Source: Tolypeutes matacus (taxonomy: Eukaryota > Chordata > Mammalia > Cingulata > Chlamyphoridae). From it: DNA of 64,000 bases. Made by a program: the position numbers and the translations under genes. The DNA is taken from contig JAKSZT010054565.1 in NCBI GenBank assembly GCA_026826555.1, positions 4,230,692-4,294,691 on the forward strand. Direction: 5' to 3'. How positions within the stretch are numbered: the first letter of the stretch is position 1; each line of letters opens with the position of its first letter. Under the pieces are notes generated by a model. That model was given only the letters and a program-made list of their open reading frames with translations. It ran no database searches and had not been told where the DNA came from. Shown one piece after another: positions 11,540 to 21,774 of this stretch.

Positions 11540-13199
11540 TGATGTTTAATTTTCTGAAAAAAAAATCATTGCTAATATTTAAAAGATAGAAGACTTCCAT
11601 TTCTACCCACAAAGAAGTAACTGGCATCATACTGAAACTCATGCCATTAAAAGCTATAAAACTAGACACAATGTATGACAATTGTTTTCAGGCAACACAC
11701 AACAATTGACAAAAGACAGTGATCCCTGAGAGAAGAGCAGTTCATGTGGTGAGCCCCATGCTCACCAAGTCCTCTGTCTGGGGACAAGTTGCAACCATAT
11801 CACAGCAAGCTGATGTCTGAGCAGAGCATGATAGGCCTGCTGAGCTGGGAAGGCAGAAATCAGAGTTTGGGTCACATGGAGTGTCTGGAATATGCACCTT
11901 GGAGCATCAGAGAGAAGAGAGCTATGCTGGGTGCCACAGAGTCCATGGCTGAGAGCCAGCCTGCACATGCATGAAGAACACTACTCACTGCTTACTAGAG
12001 AGCAATTTCTATAGGATTGAGAGCAGAACTGAGAAACTAGAGGTTGGGTAGTAATGGAGGAAGAGTAGTATTGGTAGGTGGTGGTAGATATTGGATTCTT
12101 GATTAAGAGATCTCATTAGCACCTTTATAACACCCAAGGCATCCATTGAGTCATCAGAAAATTTGTGTGTTAGGTATAAAGGCCATGCCCTATAGTAATA
12201 ACTACTCTAGACTTGCCCTAACAAAGTCTAAATTCAAACACCAACATGATCCTTAAGGCAGAAAGTTTGGAAGTTGAATCCTGCTAAGTTAGAGGGGTTT
12301 GGGAAGTAAACTTTCCCTAGATCTTCATTAGCAAAGCATAAAACCGAGTCTACATAAACTCTGGATGATCTTCCAGCAATTGAGCTACTTAGTAAAACAA
12401 TATTCATATTACTAAAGGGAAGATAACAGAATCCAAAATCACTAGAACATATAATCCAACAATGTCCAGTATTCAATCAAGCCTCACTAAACATACAAAG
12501 AAACAGGCAAGTATTATACATGCTTAAGGAAAATGCAGTCAATAGAAGTTAAATGTGAGGTGGCTCAGATTTAAAGAAGACTTTAAAGAAGAAATATGTT
12601 CAAAGAATTAAAGGAAAATATGATCTGGATAAGTGAAAAGAAAAATAATTCAATCAGAGAAATATAAACCATAAAAAAGAGCCAAATGAATAGTGTAGAA
12701 TTGAAAATTATAATATCTTTATAACTTTGAAAAGAAAAAATTCACCAGATGGACTTAAAAGATTGTAATTGGCCAAAAAAGAGTGACATTTGATTACAAA
12801 TCAATGAGCACATGAAATGATGCTAAATATCATTAGTTATTGGGAAAATGCAAATTAAAATGAGATCCCACTTCATATCTAAATGACTAAAATTATGACT
12901 AAAGTGGCTAAATGACTAAAATTAGAAAGATTAGCAATACCAAGCATTGGTAAGTGTGTTGAGCAACTGGAACTCTTATATATTACTAGAGAGGGGGCAA
13001 GTAAAATGGTGCAATCACTTTTGCAAACTGTTTGGCAGCTTCTCATAAAGTTAAACACACTTATATGACTCAGCAGTTCCATTCCTAGGTTTCCACCCGA
13101 GAGAAATGAAAACATATGACCATAAAAAGGCATGTACAAGAATGTTCAGAGCAGCTTTATTCATAATAGCCCCAATCTGGAAACGACCCAAATGCCCAC
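11540..13199 (+). mobile_element. Old L1, 5' part and ORF2 C-terminal part
   Basis: The 5' part (11540-12800) resembles L1M/HAL1-type leader and ORF1 sequence, for example 'catacaaagaaacaggcaag' near 12492. From about 12800 it reads as the ORF2 C-terminal region ('gggaaaatgcaaattaaaat' at 12842), so most of ORF2 is missing. An internal 17-bp direct repeat lies at 12879-12895 and 12908-12924. The element is split by the LTR that follows and resumes at 13852. Confidence 0.7.
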
Positions 13200-13851
13200 T
13201 GTGGCAGTTTGAGACTATTTTATGAATCCCAAAAAGAGAAATATTATGTTTGTAAATTAATATATTCTTCTGCATGTGATATCCTTTGATTGCATTAAAT
13301 TTAGGTGAGATATCTTTGATTAGATTACTTGTTAAGATTAGGGCCTTTGCTTTGACTACATCGGTGAGCGTGGCTCAGGTTGAGTGTCTGCCTGCCCCCT
13401 TGCTGGGTCTGATATAAATGGACATTCGCTCAGGCAGACACCCAGGAAGAAAGAGCTCTGTCATTTTTGATCCTGCCATGTGACATAAAGAAGCAGGCTC
13501 AAACAGCTGAAGCCCCAGGGAGCGATGAGTCATTCTGTCTGATAGCTTACAGCTGAGATTGGGAAGAATAGCAGAGACTGGTATAGGAAGCCCTATGCCA
13601 GCCTGCAGCTGAAGTCAGGAAGAAGCTGGGCCCATGGAGCCTCAAGAGAAAGAGGAAGCCCAGAGGGGAAGGCAGAGACCAGCCAGAGATCAGTGACCAC
13701 CTTGCTTCAGATGACTTTGGTGAGAAAGCAGCCTTGAGTTGGACTTTTTAGGGCCTTGTAACTGTAAGCTTTTACCCCAGATAAATACCCTTTATATAAG
13801 CCAACAGAGTTCTGGCCCTTTGCATTGGCAGCTGTTTGGCAGATTAGTACA
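13200..13851 (+). mobile_element. Solo LTR of an endogenous retrovirus (ERVL-MaLR-like) inserted in L1
   Basis: A 652-bp block begins TGTGGCAG and ends TTAGTACA, the TG...CA ends of an LTR. It is flanked by 5-bp target copies CCCAC (13195-13199) and CTCAC (13852-13856) that differ by one base. Removing it rejoins a normal L1 sentence ('atgcccac' plus 'caacacgg'). A TATAAAT box lies at 13413-13419. No viral coding sequence is present. Orientation follows its similarity in ends and layout to the LTR at 55543-55980. Confidence 0.75.
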
Positions 13852-14240
13852 CTCACCAACACGGAATAAATGAATTATTATGATTCATCTATACAATGGA
13901 ATACTACTCAGCCATACAAAGGAACAAATTATTGGTGTACACAAAAATAGGGATGAATCTCACAGACATTAGGCTGAGTAAAAGAAACTCAATTCCAAAA
14001 GAAGCAAAACTTATCTGTAAGGGTAGAAAGTGGATTGGTGGTTGTCTGGAACAGTGGTGGGAGGGTGAAGAGGGACTTCATTGGACAGGGGACGTTTCTG
14101 GTGAGAAAGAAATGTTCTGTCTGGGTTTAGGCGGTGGTTGCATGTGTGTATACTTTGGCCAACAGTCATTGTCCTGTACACTAAAAGGGCATGAATTTTA
14201 ATATATTTAAATTATACCCAAATAAAAATGATTTCAAATT
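13852..14240 (+). mobile_element. L1 3' end (continuation of the copy split by the LTR)
   Basis: The frame starting at 13896 begins MEYYSAIQRNKLLVY, the ORF2p C-terminal signature of mammalian L1. It continues into the 3' UTR ('ggtggttgcatgtgtgtata' near 14131). The A-rich end lies near 14220-14260. Confidence 0.85.
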
Positions 14241-15439
14241 GGGGAATTTAATTTTTAAAAAATCTGGATTTTGGGATTTTCTTGAAAAGCTACATTTGGA
14301 GATACTGGGCAAACCATCCCACATAACCACAACCAGGTGGGGTGGCACTGATCTATGGCAGCCCCATTCAGGTAGGACAAGCATCTCTCTAGGTCCTTAT
14401 AGACCCTGCCCCTCTTCTTTCATTTATGCTATTTGTTGAATCATTGCTTTTTATCCTTTGCTCTTAAAACAAAACAAAGTTTATTCATTTGTTCACTGAT
14501 TTATTCAGCCAGCTAGTATTTATCAAATATGCTCTCAATCCCCTTTGGGCTTTGGGCTGAGCTGGAGTGACCATCTTTCTACTTTAGATCCATCCCTCTT
14601 CATTTGAGCAACAGGGACAGTGTGAGCCAACAACATTCACGCCCAAGGCAAAGGCATTTTATGGACCTTCCTCAAAGCCTACCTGCTCAGGGGAAGACGG
14701 TATCATGCTTTGGCTACTTTGAAACAAGGGAAGAGGGCCAAGAACAAAAGGGCAGTGCCACTCTTTGTTCTCACCATCCCCAACTCCTGGACCTTTCCCC
14801 AAGACCATCTCTGGGGTAGAGGAGTCTGTGGCAGAGGTCACATTACAGAAAACCTAATCAGGCACATAAATCAGGGTCTGGAGTTAAAGGAAAGTAGGTT
14901 TTATCAAATGGCTCATTAGTGTATGGCTTCTGCTGCGTAAATCAGTCATTTGTAGCTGAAGTGTGAAGTGAATGTCTTTTAATCAAAACATTTTCTTTAG
15001 GAATTCCTGGGCACAACTTGTAAAGCTGCTGTAGGATCTGCAAGCTCCGGTTGGAGTTATGTAAATCTATTGCCTCCCCTATAAAGCAGTTGAATCTTTT
15101 AACTAAATCTAATTCTTAAAATAATGATTTCTGAATCAAAACTTTGCTGGGAAGATTTACAGGCAAGTTTTATAAATCAGAGGCAAGATATATAACTCAG
15201 ATAGTGTGAAGTGCAGATTTATAAATCCAACTTGTAAATCAGGAGAAAAAACATCATGTTTTACACTAAATAATATTTTTACAAATGGCACCTCATACAT
15301 CATGCAATTGCCACAAATCTTTCACACTGGAGTCAGGCTACATAATACAAGGCTGAATCACAAAGGGAATTGAGGTCTGGGTGGTGAGGTCAGAAAGGGA
15401 GCCTGTAGGTTTGGGAAAATGATCCCACTTCCCCCCAGC
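14241..15439. other. Repeat-poor non-coding block
   Basis: No repeat family or credible exon was recognised. The reading frames at 14604-14919 overlap on both strands and look like chance frames. The right part (14860-15245) has the motif cluster listed separately. Confidence 0.5.
14866..15241. promoter_or_regulatory. Candidate regulatory block: cluster of RTAAATC motifs
   Basis: The heptamer RTAAATC or its complement occurs at 14866 (ATAAATCA), 14937 (GTAAATCA), 15061 (GTAAATCT), 15154-15160 (reverse), 15172 (ATAAATCA), 15216-15227 (the palindrome GATTTATAAATC) and 15234 (GTAAATCA). TGATTTAT and TGATTTAC, the complements, match known Pbx-Hox and posterior-Hox type binding sequences. That this is an enhancer is inference from clustering and lack of repeats. 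Confidence 0.35.
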
Positions 15440-15680
15440 AGTGGAGATGGGCTAGGGACTCTGGAATCAGACTCACGTGGGTCTGTAATCTTACCTGGCC
15501 ACCTGGGAGCCCAAGTCAATAACTTTACCATTGTGTTTGTTCATTTATCTATACATCTCAGATCACACCACCTGTGTTGAAGGATTGTTGTGAGGATTAA
15601 ATGGAATATCTGTAGAGCAATTAGCTCAAAGTCTGGAAAATACTTCATGCTTAATAAATGTTAGTTGTTACACATGTTGT
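15440..15680 (+). mobile_element. MIR SINE, nearly full length
   Basis: The order is MIR-like: 'gggactctggaatcagactc' (15455), 'ggattgttgtgaggattaaa' (15582) and 'cttaataaatgttagttgtt' (15649). It is the best-preserved MIR in the window. Confidence 0.85.
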
Positions 15681-15877
15681 TATTATTATTTCTAGTCTAC
15701 ATCACTTTCCCATCTCTTGATTCACAGATGAGGCAGTGCTTATGGGAAGCAGTAGGCGATGGTGCTGTAGACTCCAGAGCAGTTAGTTTATGTCCTTCTA
15801 TCCCAGCTATATTAGGATGACCCTCCCCCTCATATAAACAGTGTCCCCCAATTTCTGGCTGCAAGAATTACTTAAGA

Positions 15878-15891
15878 AAAAAAAAAAAAAG
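15878..15891. repeat. poly(A) tract
   Basis: A short A run stands between the MIR and the next L1; 15690-15940 otherwise shows nothing recognisable. Confidence 0.7.
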
Positions 15892-17170
15892 GCCCCTGAA
15901 TGCCATTTTGGAGACTTGTTTTCTATGCAGAATTTAAATAAAAGTCAATGTTTTTAAAAAGCTTGTTAGAAAAGTAATACATTTTTATTGGAGAATATTT
16001 GGGAATTAAATGAAAATCACCAATACTCTTGCCACCCAGAGATAATCACTGACAACTTTTTGATTATCCCCTTAAAGTCTTTTTCTATGCATATATTTAC
16101 ATATATACATTTAAAACAAAAAAAGGGAAACCACATTGTGCAGGTTGTTTTGTAACTTTTTTTTTTTTTTTTACTTAACAATGTATTGTGAACATTTTCC
16201 AAAGTCACTAAATAGTTATAGGTATGTTTTTTTTTTTTTTTTTTTTTTATTTTTTTTTTTTTATGATCGCAGATTATAACGCATTATAATTTATTTAACC
16301 AGTTCCATATTGTCAGACAATTTATTTTGTTTTTAATTTTGTGCTATTATAAACAACCTTCCAGTAAACATCTTTTACATAAATTTCTGCAGTTATTTAT
16401 GATTATTTCCTAAGAATAAATTCCTAGATGAGGAATTGCTGGGTAAATGGGCTATGCACATTTTCAAGAATGTTGCCATGTTACCCTCTGGAAAGGTTGT
16501 ATCACCTTAAGCACAGGCCAAAAATCTATCCTGCCCGTTTCCCCATGCTCTATACAGTAATTTTTCTTTAAAAATTGTCTACGTAATAGCTGAAAAATCG
16601 TGTTTCACTGTTGTTTCAGTTTGCACATCTGTGGCAACTTGCAAAGTTAAACATTTTTTCCTATTTTTGCTGTTAGTACACATTTGTGAATTTCCCAATC
16701 GTGTCTTTTTCCTATATTGATATTTCAGAGCCTAGCATTAAAGATATTAACTCTTTGTCATATATTGCAAATATTTTTCTCAGTTCGTCATTTGCCCTTA
16801 AATTTCGCTTAATGGCAGAAAGTTTAAATTTATATGTGGTCAATTCTATCAGTGTTCTCCTATGTGATAAAATACTACTTAAAAAGATTTTCCCCACACA
16901 AGATCAGATAAACATGCACTTATATTTACTTCTAGTTCTTCTGTATGTGTATTTTTACACTTTCAATCCATCCAAAATTTATTAGTATGTGATATGACAT
17001 AGTGGTTGATTAATTTATCCTTAGGATTTGACAACTGTCCCTCATCATTTCCGTGGCAATTTGAAATATGTCTTTTACCATGAACTACATTCTGGTATGT
17101 TCTTTCTACCTGCCCATCTATCATGTCCATTACCATTTTACTTTAATTATTACAGTTTTAGGATCTATTT

Positions 17171-17257
17171 TTTTTTTTTAAAGAGAAATGGAGGATTGAA
17201 TCCAAGAGCTCATACATGGGAAGTAGGCGCTCAATTGCTGAGCTACATCAGCTCCCC
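17171..17257 (-). mobile_element. tRNA-derived SINE fragment (first of a pair)
   Basis: The minus-strand head begins GGGGAGCTGATGTAGCTCAG, with a decayed box B near 17196-17205. The left T run is the tail. It shares the left target copy TTAGGATCTATTT (17158-17170) with the next SINE. Confidence 0.85.
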
Positions 17258-17268
17258 AATGAGAATTG

Positions 17269-17373
17269 TTTTTTTCGTTTGTTTGTTTGTTTTTAGGAGG
17301 TATCAGAGATCGAACCCAAGACCTCGTACATGGGAAGCAGGTGCTCAACCACTTGAGCTACATCTGCTCCCCA
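17269..17373 (-). mobile_element. tRNA-derived SINE (second of a pair)
   Basis: The head begins GGGGAGCAGATGTAGCTCAA, box B complement is at about 17309-17318 ('gatcgaaccc'), and the tail is poly(T) with (GTTT)n at 17269-17295. The right target copy TTAGGATCTATTT is at 17374-17386. A third, one-mismatch copy (TTAGGACCTATTT) follows a T-rich spacer at 17411-17423. Confidence 0.9.
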
Positions 17374-17544
17374 TTAGGATCTATTTATTTTATTTTTTAT
17401 TTTTGTTTTTTTAGGACCTATTTTGATATCTGTTTGTGCAAATGGTCCTAATCTTTCTGTTTAGCCAAGCTTTGCTTGATTATATTGTTCATTTATCTGC
17501 TAGATAACATTTAGAATTATTTTTGTCAAGTGTCAAATGAAAAA

Positions 17545-17860
17545 ATATTAAAATTTGGATTGGACAAAAGACAGACTGATAGACTGATAGAATGGATAAA
17601 AAAATATGAGCCATCTATATGTTGTCTACAAGAGACTCATCTCAGATGTAATTCAGGTTAGAAGTGAAAGGTTGATAAAAGATATTCCATGCAAATAGTA
17701 AGGAAAAAAAGAGCTGGAGTGATACTAATATTGGACAATATTAGTGATACTAATATTGGACAAAAATAGATTTTAAATGCAAAACTGTTATAAGGCATGA
17801 AGAAGATCATTATATATTAATAAAAGGGGCAATAAAATAGTTGGATTGGAATTACAATAG
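17545..17860 (+). pseudogene. L1 ORF2 endonuclease-domain fragment
   Basis: The segment 'gttgtctacaagagactcat' followed by 'gatattccatgcaaatagta' and 'gagctggagtgatactaata' is the endonuclease region of L1 ORF2 on the plus strand. A 25-bp step duplicates GTGATACTAATATTGGACA at 17719-17737 and 17744-17762. No other L1 parts are attached. Confidence 0.8.
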
Positions 17861-19048
17861 AATTATGGCTAAATTGGGGTGACTTGACACCTTTACACTT
17901 TTTAGTCTTCTCCTCAAGGAATGTGGCATTCTATCTCCTCTTATTTTAGTCTTCTTGCATCAACTTCAGTAAAACTTTTCTTTCCATTTGCTTTCAAAAA
18001 TCAACTGGTTCATAGAGCTTGCCAACCAGGTAGGTCTGATGTTATCAGACCCAGTTTCAATCAAATTTGGAATCCAAAGTTCTTCATGAGGAAGGAGGAA
18101 ATGGAGAGAGATTTGGGCTTGAGCTTTGGGTGACAAGGTTGATTGTGCCTCTCCTTTGTGAGCATGTGCTGCCTCTTTACCAGGAAGGTTTTATGGGAAG
18201 CTCCAAACACCAGAGTCCATGAATGACCCTGCAGTGGTAACCCACATGAGAGGCATCAGCTGCAGACTCTGCTTGGAGTCTTGGCAATCTTGGTAATCAG
18301 TTTAAAATCTGAACACCACTCTCTGTCAACTGCTTGTGAGAAGAGGCTGGTAACATTTAGTGTTCAAATATCCCAACCAAGAGAATAAAGTGTAATCCTA
18401 AGTGTGACTGAAACAAAATAAAATAAATAATAAGAGGAGAAGAACCCACTTGTTATGGGAAATCATATTGATATTGTCTCTAATATAATTCATCTGTGAA
18501 TTCACGAATTATGGAAGCTCCAATAATACCAGCTTATTTTCTGGGTGCTGCTGGACTCCCTCTGTTTTCTTTCCAACTCCCCAGTGAAGTATTGCCTTAT
18601 CCTAAGGGCAATGGGACCAGACTGTAGATTTGAAGCTTCATGGAGAATGTTGTGGGAAGCAAGGGTGGCCATGGGAAGACCAGTTGGGAGACTGTTGAAT
18701 TGTCCCAATGAGAGATGATAGTATTATGGACTTATTGGGGCAAGGTTGGTGGAGGGAAGGTAATAGAATCTAGAAATCTTTTTTATTCAAATTTTTTTCA
18801 AATTCAAAAAATAAAATAACAGACAAAAGGCAGCTCAACAAGTTGTGGGAGCATTACTCCTAAAAAGTTCTGTTCAGTCATTTTTATCTCATTTAATTCT
18901 AACAATAAATTCAATTGTTCCTCCAGTGTTCAGAAAGGTGCCCAGATGGGAGCAGCAGGGATAGGAATACCCAGAGTGGAATTTAAGATTTGGAATAGCC
19001 AAGCTTTCTTGTTATTAAGTGATACTCACCTAAAACCTCTCCAAGTGA
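17861..19048. other. Non-coding sequence, no feature recognised
   Basis: AT-rich to mixed sequence without a credible exon or a repeat that I can name. The frames seen are short and overlap stops in other frames. Confidence 0.5.
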
Positions 19049-19064
19049 AAAAGAAAAGTCTCAG

Positions 19065-19245
19065 TGGGGTGGATGTGGTCCAGGATGTTAGGCATTCACC
19101 TCCCATGTAGGGGGGCCGGGTTTGGTTCCTGGTGCCTCCTGGAGAAGGCAAGCAAACAATGAATAGACAGACAAAAGAGGGAGGGGGGATAAATTGAAAA
19201 AAAATAAATAAATAAAGTAAAAATAAAATAAATCTTAAAAAAAAG
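19065..19245 (+). mobile_element. tRNA-derived SINE, plus strand
   Basis: A perfect 16-bp duplication AAAAGAAAAGTCTCAG flanks it at 19049-19064 and 19246-19261. The head is TGGGGTGGATGTGGTCCAGG with box B-like GGTTTGGTTCC at about 19119-19129. The tail (19190-19245) is an A-rich AAATAAATAA tract. The perfect duplication suggests a fairly recent insertion. Confidence 0.95.
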
Positions 19246-19261
19246 AAAAGAAAAGTCTCAG

Positions 19262-20130
19262 CTTACATAATGAAAAGTCCAGGGGTGGGATGAGCTTCCA
19301 CATGCATGTGTTCCAAGTGAGATCAGGAGCCCTCATCTTTCCCCCACACACATTTCTCTCCTTCTCAGCTGTGCTTTCCTCTGTGTTGTCTTCCTCTTCT
19401 GGCTGACTCTCAATGAGTATGGTGGTAAAGCTGGCCCAGCCACCAGAGGCTTACGTTCTACCAGCTTAACACTCTCAGCGGGAAAATAGTTTTTCCTCTA
19501 ATAAATCTAGCAAAATGGTTGGGCATAAAAGTTCTTGACCCACTTTTTTCAAAATCTCTCTCTTTTATACCAATGACTAAATTATATGGAGAATGTGTCT
19601 GTGAGGGATGGCCCACTAAAGGAAAATTGGGTACTATTACTAAAACAAACAAAACAAGTGGATTGGACAGACAAATCACAGGTGTCTATTATTTATGAAC
19701 AGATAACTGACCTTGCAATTCATTGCTCAAACCCAGTTGTCTTTGAGGATGAAAGGAGGTGTTGTGAATAATTATGCCAGTACAACGCATGCAAGCAGAG
19801 ACTGCCCCGAGCAAACTGATACATGTGATCACTTTATCTATAGGACATACAAGAAGAGGTGTGGACTAGAGGTTCATTCTGTGTGTTTGGGCTCAGCTGA
19901 GAGGGCTGGGATGGTGGGATAGGATGGAGGGTTGGGAGAAGTCAACAGAAGTTCTGATGAAATGAGGAGGAAAGAAGTCATAACAGAGTGGGATAAAATT
20001 GAAAGGAGGTAAGATATTGGAGACAATATATGGATACATCTTAAGATGGATTTTGAGGGACAACAGGGAGATAAGGCAAGAGCAGGAGGAAAATACATGG
20101 GAGAAAGATGAACTTTGATGCTGCAGCCAC
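19262..20130. other. Non-coding sequence, no feature recognised
   Basis: No repeat or exon was identified. Overlapping frames on both strands between 19458 and 20098 have no recognisable product. Confidence 0.5.
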
Positions 20131-20585
20131 AGTGAAAAGCAGTATGGTGGTTCCTCTAAAAGCTCAATATAGAATTACCTTATGACCCAGCAATTCTACT
20201 CCTAGGTGTATACCCAAAGAAATTGAAAAAAGTACTTGTACACCAATGTTCATAGCAGCATTATTCATAGTAGCCAAAAGATGGTGAAAAAAACAAGTGT
20301 TCCTCCACAGCTGAATGGATAAACAAAGCATGCTATATACATGCAATAAAATATTACATTCTGTAATGTGAATGAACCTTGAAAACAAGCTGAGTGAAAT
20401 CAGGAAGGCTCATAAGAACAAATACTGTGCAATGTCATTTATATGGAATAGCTAGAAACAGAAAATTTGTAGAGACAGAAAGTTGATTAGCGTTTACCAG
20501 GGGATGGGAAGAGGGGAAAGGGGGGAAGTGTTGCTTCTTGGGTATACAGGGTTTGTAAATTTTGAAATAAAATTTTAAAACATCA
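20131..20585 (+). mobile_element. 5'-truncated L1, 3' end
   Basis: The block 'tatgacccagcaattctact' (20183), 'atagcagcattattcatagt' (20253) and 'aatggataaacaaagcatgc' is the ORF2 end and 3' UTR of L1. It ends in an A-rich stretch near 20566-20582. Confidence 0.92.
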
Positions 20586-21750
20586 CAGGGGAAAAAGAAT
20601 GCATTTTAAGAATGGGAGTACAGTAGAGACTTTAAGAGAGAGAGTGCGTCTATTGAAGGAAGCTCCCAGATGGCAGGAGGGGAAAGGGTCTGAAGGATGG
20701 GATAGGGCCAGCTTCATCTTTGTAACAGATGAAAGAAGGAGAGGATGGAGCAGGTGCCGCTGAGCTGAAAGAATCAGTGAAGGGAAGATGAGATGCTCCT
20801 ATCTGATGGCTTCTCATTTCTCCAAACAAGACAAGGCCATTTACCAAACTTGGGGCTTGAGGACAGTTCTTAGAAGGGGTTGGAATAGTCACTGTGGCAA
20901 GAAAGTTGGTGACAAAATGTATACCAGAGAGCAATGTACCAAGATTGTATGGAAGTGTGGTATTCCCAGATGGGGCTGTCAGTGAGATGAGAGCAATCAT
21001 TGGAATTCTTCTCTGATACAGAAGCCTAAGGAAATGGCCATGCTTCTGGCAAAACTGGGAAAAATACATTCAGCTGATGCCCATAGGGGTGGTGGGAGAC
21101 AACTGCCTTCACTCTCCAGATCCCAAAGAGGCTGGGCACATTTCTCATCCTTACACTCTGAGGACAAGGGTCTTGGGGACAAGGGTCCTCTATCTTGGGG
21201 ACAAGGGTCCTTTATGATGCAATTCAGGATGTGCAAATGGTCAAGCTCCAGGGGGGCACCTGAAGTAGGGTAGTCTCACTCCTAAACGAATGGCAGCATT
21301 TGCTCAAGGAAACATTTTTAAAATCCCTCTTTTCAATTGTAGGAGGTTGCTGAAGTCAGGGCAAGGTAGGATTTGCTGTGAACTATAAGCCCGGTCTTTT
21401 TCTGGAGGCCTCAAGCCAGCATGTTGTCCCGGTCAGCACATGCTCCAGGAAGCTCCCTGAGAACAGGGGTACTGGGTGTTTGCCATGACCTGGAGGGATT
21501 TGGCACTGTGCCCGGCGCCTGGAAGGCAGTTCATATTTGTTGCAGGAGTGGGAGGCACTCTGGAACCCATGAACTCGTGGGAGCTGTAGGCTGGTAGTTT
21601 GCCGTTTAAGAGATTCATGTTGGGTTTTATCATTTCCAGCCCCTGAACACAGTGGTCTTTTCATGACTGACATTTGAAAATTAAGTAAACTCTTCAAATG
21701 AAAATATCATAAAAAGAAATTCTAGTAGATCCACCTTGTTTCCCTGCCTT
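20586..21750. other. Non-coding sequence with a short tandem repeat
   Basis: Unique-looking sequence. Three copies of GGACAAGGGTC occur at 21162-21172, 21177-21187 and 21199-21209. The last two lie within a 19-bp direct repeat with a 22-bp step. Confidence 0.55.
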
Positions 21751-21774
21751 TTTTTTTTTTTTTTTTTTTTTTTT
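21749..21774. repeat. poly(T) tract
   Basis: About 26 T residues without a recognisable SINE or L1 body to the right. It could be an orphan retroposon tail. Confidence 0.85.

Larger units (their letters stand above)
15940..17530 (-). mobile_element. Old L1 (L1M-type) 3' end, interrupted by SINEs
   Basis: From left to right, minus-strand 3' UTR ('gccacccagagataatcact' near 16031, 'ttcctagatgaggaattgct' near 16421) passes into ORF2-end sequence ('attaactctttgtcatatat' near 16747). It continues past a SINE cluster to about 17530. Poly(T) runs at 16158-16172, 16227-16248 and 16251-16262 are internal. Confidence 0.75.
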
